A stretch of 64,000 nt of DNA from Hymenobacter algoricola (lineage in GTDB: Bacteria > Bacteroidota > Bacteroidia > Cytophagales > Hymenobacteraceae): contig NZ_BAABDH010000041.1 of NCBI RefSeq assembly GCF_039539525.1, positions 124,001 through 188,000 of the forward strand, read 5' to 3'. How positions within the stretch are numbered: position 1 is the stretch's first letter; each line of letters opens with the position of its first letter. The notes below the pieces were generated by a model. It saw only the letters and a list, made by a program, of their open reading frames with translations. It was not told the DNA's origin and searched no databases. A program made the translations under genes and the position numbers. Of this stretch, positions 52,271-60,306 are shown in pieces.

Positions 52271-53134
52271 CTATCCCAGGTATGGTTTCAGGGCTTTGGA
52301 GCGCGAGGTGTGGCGCAGGCGGCGAATGGCCTTCTCCTTGATCTGCCGCACCCGCTCCCGGGTCAGGTTGAACTTCTCACCGATTTCTTCCAGGGTCAGG
52401 GAATGCTCCCCGTTCAGGCCGAAATACAGCGTAATCACGTCGGCTTCGCGCTTGGTGAGCGTGCTCAGGGCGCGCTGCACTTCCTTGCGGAGCGAGTCGT
52501 TCATCAGCCCCGTGTCGGGGCTCTCCTCGTCCTCGTTTTCGAGCACGTCGAGCAGGCGGTTTTCCTCCCCCTGCACGAAAGGAGCATCCACGGACACGTG
52601 GCGACCCGAGATTTTCAGGGTGTCCACGACTTCCGAGGTGGTCAGCTCCAGCACTTCGGCAATTTCTTCGGGCGAAGGCTCGCGCTCAAACTTCTGCTCC
52701 AGCTCGGAAAAGGACTTGGAAATCTTGTTCAAAGAGCCCACGCGGTTCAGCGGCAGGCGCACGATGCGGGACTGCTCGGCCAGGGCCTGCAGAATCGACT
52801 GGCGAATCCACCAGACGGCGTAGGAAATGAATTTAAAGCCGCGGGTTTCGTCGAAGCGCTTGGCGGCTTTGATCAGGCCCAGGTTGCCCTCGTTGATCAA
52901 ATCGCCCAGCGAGAGGCCCTGGTTCTGGTATTGTTTGGCTACCGACACCACGAAGCGAAGGTTGGCTTTGGTTAGTTTCTCCAGCGCCTGCTGGTCACCT
53001 TCCTTGATGCGCTGCGCCAGCGTTACTTCCTCGTCGGGAGTGAGCAGATCGACCTTACCAATCTCCTGAAGGTACTTGTCCAGCGACTGGCTTTCGCGGT
53101 TGGTGATCTGCTTGCTGATTTTAAGCTGTCTCAT
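52271..53134 (-). CDS. rpoD: Primary sigma factor, Bacteroidota RpoD type
   Basis: 287 aa. Lacks the long region 1.1 and non-conserved insert of proteobacterial sigma-70, as usual in Bacteroidota. Region 1.2 QSLDKYLQEIGKVDLLT; region 2 LRFVVSVAKQYQNQGLSLGDLINEGNLGLIKAAKRFD and GFKFISYAVWWIRQSILQAL; region 3 around residues 130-200; region 4 LTLEEIGEKFNLTRERVRQIKEKAIRRLRH. It recognises the TTG/TAnnTTTG promoters annotated elsewhere here. Confidence 0.96.
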   Translation of the reverse strand: MRQLKISKQITNRESQSLDKYLQEIGKVDLLTPDEEVTLAQRIKEGDQQALEKLTKANLRFVVSVAKQYQNQGLSLGDLINEGNLGLIKAAKRFDETRGFKFISYAVWWIRQSILQALAEQSRIVRLPLNRVGSLNKISKSFSELEQKFEREPSPEEIAEVLELTTSEVVDTLKISGRHVSVDAPFVQGEENRLLDVLENEDEESPDTGLMNDSLRKEVQRALSTLTKREADVITLYFGLNGEHSLTLEEIGEKFNLTRERVRQIKEKAIRRLRHTSRSKALKPYLG

Positions 53135-53188
53135 TGCGGGCGCGAAATTGTATTTTTGAAAGTATTAATCATCACTAGGGCCTTTCTA

Positions 53189-53221
53189 GAGGTCGGCAAT
53201 TGTAAACAACGCGCCGACCTC
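53189..53221 (-). terminator. Candidate terminator of pnp
   Basis: GAGGTCGGC (53189-53197) pairs with GCCGACCTC (53213-53221); located 24 bp past the pnp stop. Confidence 0.6.
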
Positions 53222-53244
53222 CGTGAAAGTTCGCCAAGGTTGCT

Positions 53245-55401
53245 TTAGGCTTGCGCCTCGTCGGCGGCCCGCTCAGGCTTGGGCAGCAATGCCTTGCGCG
53301 ACAAGCGGTACTTGCCCGTTTTCTTGTCGATGTCCATCAGCTTCACGTCGATTTCCTGGCCTACCTCGAGCACGCCTTCCAGCGCGTTCAGGCGCTCGTG
53401 CGATACTTCCGAGATGTGCAGCAGGCCATCTTTGCCCGGCATGATTTCCACGAACGCGCCGTAGGGCTGGATGCTGCGCACCTTGCCTTTGTAGGTCTCG
53501 CCCACTTCCGGGGTAGCCGCAATGGCGCGGATCCGGTCGATGGCCGCCTGCATGTCTTCCTGGTTGGAAGCGTAGATGCTCACGTGGCCTTTCTCGTCCT
53601 TCTCCTCGATGATCACCGTGGCGTTGGTGTCCTTCTGGATCTGCTGAATAACCTTGCCGCCGGGCCCGATTACCGCGCCGATGTACTCCTTGTCGATGAG
53701 CATCTTGTGCGAGCGGGGCGTGTGAGGCTTCAGCTCCGCGGCCGTCTCGCTGATGGTCTTGGCCATCTCGCCCAGAATGTGCAGCCGGCCTTCGCGGGCC
53801 TGGTGCAGGGCCGCGGTCATGATTTCGCTGCTCAGGCCCTGGATTTTGATGTCCATCTGGCAAGCCACGATACCTTTCTCGGTGCCGGTTACTTTGAAGT
53901 CCATGTCGCCGAGGTGGTCCTCGTCGCCGAGGATGTCGCTCAACACGGCATATTCGCCGGTTTCCTTATCCTGCACGAGGCCCATGGCGATGCCCGAAAC
54001 GGCCGCGCGCACTTTAATGCCCGCGTCCATCAGGGCCATCGAAGCGGCACACACGGTAGCCATCGACGAGGAGCCGTTCGACTCCAGGATATCCGACACG
54101 ATGCGGATGGTATAGGGGTTTTCGTCGTCGGAAGGCAACACCTTCTTCAACGAGCGCATGGCCAGGTTGCCGTGGCCGATTTCCCGGCGGCCGGGGCCGC
54201 GGTTGGGCTTCACCTCGCCGGTCGAGAAGGCCGGAAAGTTGTAGTGCAGCATGAACTTGCTGTAGCCCGAGGTCATGGCCGTGTCGATGATCTGCTCATC
54301 GAGCTTGGTGCCCAGGGCTACCGTAGTCAGCGACTGGGTTTCACCGCGGGTGAACAAAGCCGAGCCGTGGGCACCGGGCAGGTAGTTCACCTCGCTCCAG
54401 ATCGGGCGGATTTCCGTAAGCTGACGACCATCGAGGCGGGTGCGCTCCTTGATCATCATGTCGCGGATGCCTTTCTTCTCGGCCGAAGCGTAGTAGCGGC
54501 CGAACATTTTCATGTCCAGCTCCGGATTTTCTTCCAGCAATTGAGCCAGCAAAGGCTTCTTGATAGCGCCGAAAGCTTCCTTGCGGCCGGCCTTGCTGGG
54601 GTTGCCCGACTTAGCAACGTCGTAGGCGCCCTGGTGCACGGCCTGCATGATCTGCTGCTTCAGCGCGTCATTCTCCTCGTACTGCGGATACTCGCGCTTC
54701 ACGTGGGATTTTGCCACCTCGGCGGCCAGCTCGCGCTGCACGCGCACTTGCTCTTTGATGGCAACGTGGGCGAAGGCAATGGCTTCCACCATCTCCTCTT
54801 CGCTCACTTCGTTCATCTCGCCTTCCACCATGGCTACCGAATCCGCCGTGGCACCAACGATGAGGTCGATGTCGGCGCGGGCCAGGTCGGCGGTCAGCGG
54901 GTTGATCTGCAGCTTGCCGTCGATGCGGGCTACGCGTACTTCCGAAATCGGCCCGGCGAAGGGAATGTCCGAAATCGACAGGGCGGCCGAAGCGGCCAGC
55001 GCGGCCAGGGCATCGGGCTGCACGGTCTTATCGGCCGAAATCAGGGTTATCATCACCTGCACCTCGTAGTGATAGTCCTTGGGGAACATCGGGCGCAGGA
55101 TGCGGTCTACAATGCGGCATACCAGGATTTCGTAGTCCGACAGGCGGCCTTCGCGGCGCTGGAACGAACCGGGAATGTTACCGGCACCACCAAATTTCTC
55201 CTGGTAGTCGACCGACAGCGGCAAAAAGTCCACGTCGCCGCGGGAGCTGGGCTGCGACACGACCGTGGCCAGCAGCATCGCGTCGCCGAGGCGCACGACG
55301 ACGGCGCCGTCGGCGAATTTGGCCAGCTTGCCGGTTTCCAGGGTAATCTGCCGACCATCGGGCAGGGTAATGCTCTTGGTAATAGCGTTGTAGTTGGGCA
55401 T
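53245..55401 (-). CDS. pnp: Polyribonucleotide nucleotidyltransferase (PNPase)
   Basis: 718 aa. Two RNase PH domains (GAVVVRLGDAMLLATVV and GSALFTRGETQSLTTVALG with FSTGEVKPNRGPGRREIGHGNLA), a helical linker, then KH (IGAVIGPGGKVIQQIQKDTNATVIIEE) and S1 (VGETYKGKVRSIQPYGAFVEIMPGKDGLLHISEV) domains. 3'-to-5' phosphorolytic RNA decay. It follows rpsO, the order widely conserved in bacteria. Confidence 0.97.
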   Translation of the reverse strand: MPNYNAITKSITLPDGRQITLETGKLAKFADGAVVVRLGDAMLLATVVSQPSSRGDVDFLPLSVDYQEKFGGAGNIPGSFQRREGRLSDYEILVCRIVDRILRPMFPKDYHYEVQVMITLISADKTVQPDALAALAASAALSISDIPFAGPISEVRVARIDGKLQINPLTADLARADIDLIVGATADSVAMVEGEMNEVSEEEMVEAIAFAHVAIKEQVRVQRELAAEVAKSHVKREYPQYEENDALKQQIMQAVHQGAYDVAKSGNPSKAGRKEAFGAIKKPLLAQLLEENPELDMKMFGRYYASAEKKGIRDMMIKERTRLDGRQLTEIRPIWSEVNYLPGAHGSALFTRGETQSLTTVALGTKLDEQIIDTAMTSGYSKFMLHYNFPAFSTGEVKPNRGPGRREIGHGNLAMRSLKKVLPSDDENPYTIRIVSDILESNGSSSMATVCAASMALMDAGIKVRAAVSGIAMGLVQDKETGEYAVLSDILGDEDHLGDMDFKVTGTEKGIVACQMDIKIQGLSSEIMTAALHQAREGRLHILGEMAKTISETAAELKPHTPRSHKMLIDKEYIGAVIGPGGKVIQQIQKDTNATVIIEEKDEKGHVSIYASNQEDMQAAIDRIRAIAATPEVGETYKGKVRSIQPYGAFVEIMPGKDGLLHISEVSHERLNALEGVLEVGQEIDVKLMDIDKKTGKYRLSRKALLPKPERAADEAQA

Positions 55402-55540
55402 CTAAGAGTGCTTTTAAAAAGCGTGCAGCGGGCGAGCAGCCAAAAGAACAGGGCCGGCAACGGCCCCCTTCTACTCTGAAAATCAGGGTACTTCGAAAAG
55501 AAAACAACGAGAGCCGCACAAGTGCTGACGGCTCCGAACA

Positions 55541-55580
55541 AAAAAGAGTAGGGAACCCTCGGCGTGAGGGTTCCCTACTC
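55541..55580 (-). terminator. Terminator of rpsO
   Basis: AGTAGGGAACCCTC (55547-55560) and GAGGGTTCCCTACT (55566-55579), followed on the minus strand by CTTTTTTG. Read-through to pnp or processing here is likely, as in other rpsO-pnp pairs. Confidence 0.9.
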
Positions 55581-55592
55581 CAACGAGGTGGG

Positions 55593-55868
55593 CTACTTGC
55601 GAATGCCCAGCTCCTTGATAATTGCGCGGTAGCGGTTGATTTCGCGGTGCTGGAGGTAATCCAGCAGGCGACGGCGCTTACCTACGAGCTTCAACAGGCC
55701 CAAGCGGGTCGAGAAGTCCTTCTTGTTTACCTTCAGGTGCTCCGTCAGGTGGGTGATGCGGTGCGTGAACAGCGCAATTTGGGATTCAGCCGAACCGGTA
55801 TCGGTTGAGGTTTTGGTGAGGCTATTTTTCTCGAAAATAGACTGCTTGATTTCGGTAGTGAGTTTCAT
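55593..55868 (-). CDS. rpsO: 30S ribosomal protein S15
   Basis: 91 aa. DTGSAESQIALFTHRITHLTEHLKVNKKDFSTRLGLLKLVGKRRRLLDYL is the conserved rRNA-binding core. Preceded by a leader with its own hairpin (see 55923-55951). Confidence 0.97.
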   Translation of the reverse strand: MKLTTEIKQSIFEKNSLTKTSTDTGSAESQIALFTHRITHLTEHLKVNKKDFSTRLGLLKLVGKRRRLLDYLQHREINRYRAIIKELGIRK

Positions 55869-55922
55869 CGGCAGATAGGTTCCCCCGTCTTGGATTAAGC
55901 GTGAAAAAAGAGAAATTGACTA

Positions 55923-55951
55923 CCCCGCATTTCGGGGTGGCCGCAAAGGTA
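55923..55951 (-). promoter_or_regulatory. rpsO promoter -7 element and leader hairpin
   Basis: Minus-strand TACCTTTG (55944-55951) matches the -7 consensus. The predicted transcript starts near 55938 and begins directly with CCCCG-AAATG-CGGGG (55923-55937), leaving a ~70-nt leader before the ATG. A leader hairpin in this place could bind S15. Confidence 0.5.
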
Positions 55952-56015
55952 TGGGATTTTATAATCCGTTGTTCGCCCTGAGGGCAATTTAGTGCGGGGG
56001 CGCCGCCGCCTCGTG

Positions 56016-57449
56016 CTACACCGAGCGCTTGTAGCCGCGGAAGGGCCAGCGGAGCTTGGCCGGCAGCAGCCGCCGGAAGTCCAGCTCCAGCAGCCCCGAG
56101 TCGCGGCGGGCCTGGTTGAGAAACAGCAGCCCGACGGGCAGCAGCAGCAGCGTCGAGAGCCACATGCCAATGCCGACGGGCATCACGGCTTCGCGGCCGT
56201 ACTTCTCGCCCATGATGGACAGCACGTAGTAGATGATGAAGAACACGATGGAAATCAGCACCGGCACGCCCAGACCGCCCTTTTTAATAATGGCTCCCAG
56301 CGGGGCGCCAATCAGAAACATGAGCAGAATCGCCACCGACTGCACGTACTTGCGGTAAATCTCGATGCGGAAGTTGCCGGCCTCCTTCGAGAGGTTGGTG
56401 AGCCGCTCGCCGGTGCTGCCGGCGTAGGCTTTCAGGTTGCGGGCGCGGTTGGTGGCCTGCTCGATAAAGGAGGCATTCAGCGCCGGCAGCTTGGTGGTGG
56501 CCACCTGCCAGCCTTCGATGCGGCGCGCCTGCTGCTGGCCCGTGGTATCGAAGCGCAGGTAGGTGTAGTAGGGCGTCAGCTGCCGGGGCATCAGCTTGCG
56601 CTCCAGCGTCAGGCGGTTGTGCAGCGAATCCGTGTAGTTGCGGAGCTGGGGAATGTTTTTCATCATCTTGTTTTCCGCAAACAGCTCCTCCTTGGTGCGG
56701 TTCAGGTCGAACGAGGCCAGCGAAAACGTAATCATGTTGCGGGAAAAGGCTTCGCGCACGAAGCTGGCGCCGGCCCGGTCGCGGGCATCGGGCTGCTCCA
56801 CGTACATGGTGCCCCGAAACAGCTCCAGACCCAGATACTGGCCGCCGAAGCGGGTAAACATGCGCCCCGAGTCGGCCAGAATCACGGTGGAGTTGCCGCG
56901 GCCGTTGGTGTGGTCATAGATCATGACGCCCATCAGGATGTCGCCGTTGTCGCCCAGCTTCTGGTTGACCTTGATGGTGTAGCCGGGAATGCCGTTGTAA
57001 AAGACGCCTTCGCGGATATCCAGGGCCAGCTTTTGCTGGCGCAAATCCCAGAGCAGGCTGTAGGCGCTCAGGTTGGCCTTGGGCACGATGGTATCGTTGA
57101 ACCAGAACGAGAAGCCCGCCAGCACTACGCTGGCCAGCAGCACCGGCCGCAGAATCCGGGTCAGGGAAATGCCGGAGGTTTTGATGGCCGTCAGCTCGTG
57201 GTGCTCGCCCAGCGTACCGTAGGTCATCAGCGAGGAAAGCAGCACGGCCAGGGGCAGCGAAATGGGCACCATCAGCACGCTGAAGTAAAACAGCAGCTGC
57301 CCGATAATGGCCACGCCCAGATCCTTGCCGACCAAGTCGTCGAGGTACTTGAGCATGTACTGGGTGAGCAGAATAAACTGCACCACGGCCAGCGTGAGCA
57401 GAAACGGCCCGGCGAAGGCCTGTAAGATCAGTTTATCGAGTTTTTTCAT
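56016..57449 (-). CDS. LptF/LptG family lipopolysaccharide export permease
   Basis: 477-aa inner-membrane protein of the YjgP/YjgQ family. Three N-terminal helices (FAGPFLLTLAVVQFILLTQYMLKYLDD, LLFYFSVLMVPISLPLAVLLSSLMTYGTL, LLASVVLAGFSFWFND), a large periplasmic beta-jellyroll, and three C-terminal helices (YVQSVAILLMFLIGAPLGAIIK, VLISIVFFIIYYVLSIMGEK, WLSTLLLLPVGLLFL). LGEHHELTAIKTSGISL is the coupling-helix region facing LptB. F versus G cannot be decided here. Confidence 0.9.
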   Translation of the reverse strand: MKKLDKLILQAFAGPFLLTLAVVQFILLTQYMLKYLDDLVGKDLGVAIIGQLLFYFSVLMVPISLPLAVLLSSLMTYGTLGEHHELTAIKTSGISLTRILRPVLLASVVLAGFSFWFNDTIVPKANLSAYSLLWDLRQQKLALDIREGVFYNGIPGYTIKVNQKLGDNGDILMGVMIYDHTNGRGNSTVILADSGRMFTRFGGQYLGLELFRGTMYVEQPDARDRAGASFVREAFSRNMITFSLASFDLNRTKEELFAENKMMKNIPQLRNYTDSLHNRLTLERKLMPRQLTPYYTYLRFDTTGQQQARRIEGWQVATTKLPALNASFIEQATNRARNLKAYAGSTGERLTNLSKEAGNFRIEIYRKYVQSVAILLMFLIGAPLGAIIKKGGLGVPVLISIVFFIIYYVLSIMGEKYGREAVMPVGIGMWLSTLLLLPVGLLFLNQARRDSGLLELDFRRLLPAKLRWPFRGYKRSV

Positions 57450-57487
57450 GCAAGACGCTCCCCACGCCCATCCGGCAGGCGCAGCCC

Positions 57488-57552
57488 AAAAAAAAGGAGC
57501 AAAAGGGAAACGAAGGTACGCCCCGTTTCGCTCTTGCTCCCGTCAGTTTTTT
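57488..57552 (-). terminator. Terminator after the START-like gene
   Basis: A long imperfect stem built from GGAGCAA...GAAACG and CGTTTC...TTGCTCC, with a run of eight T on the minus strand (57488-57495 region). Confidence 0.75.
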
Positions 57553-57562
57553 TCGGGCGGTG

Positions 57563-57976
57563 CTAGCCGCCGACCAATTCGCGCAGCTTCAGCACCAGAC
57601 CTTCCCACATGTCCAGCAGCTCACTATCGTCGGTTTCTTCCGAGTAATCGATAATGCGCAGGTACACTTCCTGGGTCAGCTGCGACTCTTCAAGGGAAAA
57701 ATCCAGGTAGTTGGCATCAGACACGTGCCGCTTGTTCTGGTCCAGAAACACGAACCGGACCGAGCGGTTGGTGCGGTGGGAGCTCATTTCGGCGAAGTGG
57801 GGCTGGTTGTCCCAGATAAAGTTGTAGCGGTGGTCTTCATCGATGCGCACATCCTGGCAGTACCACTGCGAGAGGCCGGAAGCGGAGGCCAGGTAAGGAT
57901 AAAGGATTTTGGGCGAAGCGTTTACCGGTAGTTCGACCGTAAAGCGGTGTTTGGAGCGAGTAGCAGAAAGCGGCAT
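57563..57976 (-). CDS. START-like (SRPBCC/AHSA1-related) domain protein
   Basis: 137 aa. HRFTVELPVNASPKILYPYLASASGLSQWYCQDVRIDEDHRYNFIW is the beta-strand plus helix start of the SRPBCC helix-grip fold, here of the short START-like form found throughout Bacteroidota; the acidic C-terminal helix (EETDDSELLDMWEGLVLKLRELVGG) completes it. ATG 57976 fits; the longer frame runs into the neighbouring intergenic region. Ligand unknown. Confidence 0.82.
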   Translation of the reverse strand: MPLSATRSKHRFTVELPVNASPKILYPYLASASGLSQWYCQDVRIDEDHRYNFIWDNQPHFAEMSSHRTNRSVRFVFLDQNKRHVSDANYLDFSLEESQLTQEVYLRIIDYSEETDDSELLDMWEGLVLKLRELVGG

Positions 57977-58067
57977 AAGCTGAACGAAACATGAAAAAAG
58001 TGCGGAGCCTGGACGCCAGAAATGGGGTACCGCAGCCAATATACACGGGTTTTTTTTCATGTCAGGC

Positions 58068-58099
58068 TTGCATGGGTTCAAATCTTGTTCCTACCTTTG
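58068..58099 (+). promoter_or_regulatory. Promoter of tRNA(CAU)
   Basis: TTG (58068-58070), 21 bp spacer, TACCTTTG (58092-58099). The tRNA begins 15 bp further on. Confidence 0.75.
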
Positions 58100-58114
58100 C
58101 GGCACCAAAAACCC

Positions 58115-58188
58115 GGCGGGGTAGCTCAGTTGGTTAGAGCACAGGATTCATAACCCTGAGGTCGGCGGATCGTACCCGCCTCCCGCTA
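58115..58188 (+). tRNA. tRNA with CAU anticodon, elongator type (Met or Ile2)
   Basis: 74 nt, CCA not encoded. Acceptor GGCGGGG pairs with TCCCGCT (two G.U pairs, at 1-72 and 7-66), D arm GCTCAGTTGGTTAGAGC, anticodon loop TTCATAA, T stem GGCGG/CCGCC. G1 opposite T72 and the anticodon stem argue against the initiator. Elongator Met is most likely; Ile2 with lysidine cannot be excluded. The T loop reads ATCGTAC, with positions 54 and 58 swapped relative to the usual T54/A58. Confidence 0.93.
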
Positions 58189-58198
58189 CACGACGAAA

Positions 58199-58232
58199 CC
58201 GCTTAGAAGTCAGCTTCTAAGCGGTTTTTTTT
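58199..58232 (+). terminator. Terminator of the tRNA gene
   Basis: CCGCTTAGAAG / CTTCTAAGCGG with loop TCAG and eight T. Confidence 0.95.
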
Positions 58233-58518
58233 GGCCCCATTGTTTTTTTAGCCCGGTTTTTTTCCGGCCCCCTGTGGGTAGCGAGGAACCTCCGTTGCGA
58301 GCTTTTATTTCTCTGGCCACCGGGCCTCGCCCCTCTCTTAGGCAGCAGGAATTTAAAAACCCTTTCAGCCAGACCGACCTCATTACTGAGCACACCGCCG
58401 GGCAGGACTGGATTTACAACCATTGGCTGGCGCTGCTGTCCACCGGTGCCGTCATGCAGGGCTGCAGCGGCCTCTAATCGACTAGCCGGCTCTTTGCTGC
58501 GCACTGAGCCAGTTTAGG
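58233..58518. other. Gap without a supported gene
   Basis: A 67-codon plus-strand frame (58274-58477) is present but has neither promoter, family features nor neighbours to support it. Confidence 0.4.
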
Positions 58519-58565
58519 GCACAAAAAAAGAGCCTGACCAGTATGGTCAGGCTCTTTTTTTGTGC
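58519..58565 (-). terminator. Terminator of the infC-rpmI-rplT operon
   Basis: 21-bp perfect stem including AGAGCCTGACC/GGTCAGGCTCT and long A/T tracts, loop AGTAT. Confidence 0.95.
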
Positions 58566-58579
58566 GTTACGCAGCCGAT

Positions 58580-58924
58580 CTACTTGATCTTCTCCACGAT
58601 GCCCTTAAAGGCCTCCGGGTGATTCAGGGCCAGATCAGCCAGTACTTTGCGGTTGAGCTCGATGCCGGCTTTCTTCAGGCCGCCCATCAGCTGCGAGTAC
58701 GACAGGCCGTGCTCGCGGGCACCGGCGTTGATACGCTGGATCCAGAGGGCGCGGAACTCGCGCTTCTTTACCTTCCGGTCGCGGTACGCGTAGAGGAGCG
58801 CCTTTTCAACGGCATTCTTGGCAACGGTCCACACGTTCTTGCGACGGCCGAAATAGCCTTTCGCCAGACGCATTACTTTCTTACGACGGTGGCGCGAGGC
58901 CACGTGGTTTACACTTCTTGGCAT
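58580..58924 (-). CDS. rplT: 50S ribosomal protein L20
   Basis: 114 aa. PRSVNHVASRHRRKKVMRLAKGYFGRRKNVWTVAKNAVEKALLYAYRDRK and LWIQRINAGAREHGLSYSQLMGGL are the standard L20 helices. Confidence 0.97.
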   Translation of the reverse strand: MPRSVNHVASRHRRKKVMRLAKGYFGRRKNVWTVAKNAVEKALLYAYRDRKVKKREFRALWIQRINAGAREHGLSYSQLMGGLKKAGIELNRKVLADLALNHPEAFKGIVEKIK

Positions 58925-59016
58925 AACCTACTTTTTTTTGGCGGTCGGTGACTGTTCAGTAAAGTCTTCGAGACCGGACGCCGGGTTGAAATTCACTTAA
59001 GCTACTCTGCCGAACA

Positions 59017-59211
59017 TTAGATGTTCAGCATGTCCTTTACGCGGTTCATGTCCGCGGAGCTCACCAAGGTGATGTGCGTCAGGTTACGCTTCTGCTTGGT
59101 GCTCTTTTTGGTCAGGATGTGGCTTTTGAAGGCGTGCTTCCGCTTCACCTTGCCCGAGCCGGTGAGCGTAAAACGCTTCTTAGCACCGGATTTCGTCTTT
59201 ACTTTTGGCAT
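59017..59211 (-). CDS. rpmI: 50S ribosomal protein L35
   Basis: 64 aa. MPKVKTKSGAKKRFTLTGSGKVKRKHAFKSHILTKKSTKQKRNL, second gene of the infC operon. Confidence 0.97.
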   Translation of the reverse strand: MPKVKTKSGAKKRFTLTGSGKVKRKHAFKSHILTKKSTKQKRNLTHITLVSSADMNRVKDMLNI

Positions 59212-59285
59212 TGTGGTATGTATTGAGAAAAAAGAAAAAGCTGGTTGAGGGCCGAACTAAGTTGCCTCACTTCGGCCGGCTTGCG

Positions 59286-59930
59286 CTACTCGGCGGCCGT
59301 TTGGGGCTCCGCCGCCGCCGCCGGCTTGGGAGCGGGGGCAGCAGCACCTTCCTTGGCCACCGGCTTGGGCTTGGCAACCGAAGGGGCCACTTTCGGGGCT
59401 AGGTACAGGAACATCCGCTTGCCTTCGAGCTTGGGCAGCTGCTCCACCTTGGCCAACTCCTCGAGGGCCTGGGCAAACTTGAGCAACAGGATTTCACCCC
59501 GCTCCTTGAAGACGATGGAACGGCCCACAAAGTGCACGTACGCCTTGATCTTGGCACCTTCCTTCAGGAATTCCTGGGCGTGCTTCAGCTTAAAGGCGAA
59601 ATCGTGGTCATCGGTGTTGGGACCGAACCGGATTTCCTTCAGGACCACCTTCGTGGCTTTGGCCTTCATCTCGCGGGTGCGCTTCTTCTGCTCGTACTTG
59701 AATTTCGAGTAGTCGATAACGCGGCACACGGGCGGTACGGCGGTAGGCGAAATCTCGACCAGGTCGAGGTTCTGCTCCTGGGCCATTTTACGGGCCTGCT
59801 CAATCGGGTAAATGCCTTGCTCGATGTTTTCACCGACCAGGCGTACCTCACGGGCCGTAATCTTCTGGTTGATTTTGAACGGCTCCTCCACCTGAGCGCG
59901 GGGGATGTAGCGGCGATTTGGGGTAGCTAT
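59286..59930 (-). CDS. infC: Translation initiation factor IF-3, non-canonical AUA start
   Basis: 214 aa if started at ATA (59928-59930). From there the frame reads IATPNRRYIPRAQVEEPFKINQKITAREVRLVGE, which continues the family N-terminus, whereas the first standard start (GTG 59891) removes 13 conserved-looking residues. A strong Shine-Dalgarno AGAAGGAGG lies eight bases before the ATA. IF-3 genes are known for rare start codons (AUU in Escherichia coli) that let IF-3 repress its own translation. N-domain IDEQ-like linker region and C-domain (FGPNTDDHDFAFKLKHAQEFLKEGAKIKAYVHFVGR) are complete; a short Ala/Pro/Lys tail is added. Confidence 0.9.
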   Translation of the reverse strand: MATPNRRYIPRAQVEEPFKINQKITAREVRLVGENIEQGIYPIEQARKMAQEQNLDLVEISPTAVPPVCRVIDYSKFKYEQKKRTREMKAKATKVVLKEIRFGPNTDDHDFAFKLKHAQEFLKEGAKIKAYVHFVGRSIVFKERGEILLLKFAQALEELAKVEQLPKLEGKRMFLYLAPKVAPSVAKPKPVAKEGAAAPAPKPAAAAEPQTAAE

Positions 59931-60136
59931 GGGTTGGTCCTCCTTCTAAAAGGTGAGCTTAAAAGTCTGTTTGCACTGATTGAGCGACGAAAACACGAGT
60001 TTCTGCGGCGCTATCAGGGGGCGAATATCCGTCTTTTTTTTGAATCTAAAAAAGCAGCTATATAAAATAGCCCGGAAATCTGCCCGCTGCGGGCATTTCA
60101 CAAGCTAGTGTCGCTGGGTTAAGTTCAGTACTCCTT
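59931..60136. other. infC leader and spacer
   Basis: Between element C2 and infC. Contains the Shine-Dalgarno (59939-59948 region, minus) and AT-rich sequence with long T and A runs (60031-60066); no -7 match found. infC may be read from thrS. Confidence 0.4.
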
Positions 60137-60301
60137 TGTCATTGCGAGGCGCAAGCCGAAGCAATCGGTCCTCTGAAATGCCCTGAGCCTGGTTAAATCA
60201 GAAAGCTCCGAACGTTAGCACAACGTCGGGGCTTTCTGATTTAGATAAGCTTGGCTTATTGTCCGGGAAGCATTGCTTCGGCTTGCGCCTCGCAATGACA
60301 A
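60137..60301. mobile_element. MITE-like element, family C long copy
   Basis: 165 bp with perfect 29-bp terminal inverted repeats (TGTCATTGCGAGGCGCAAGC + CGAAGCAAT and complement). Inside is a second palindrome, AAATCAGAAAGC ... GCTTTCTGATTT, around CCGA/TCGG. Located between thrS and infC. Confidence 0.88.
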
Positions 60302-60306
60302 GGTGT

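Noticed and set aside
58274..58477. 67-codon plus-strand frame after the tRNA
   Set aside because: No start signal or family resemblance; placed between two terminators.
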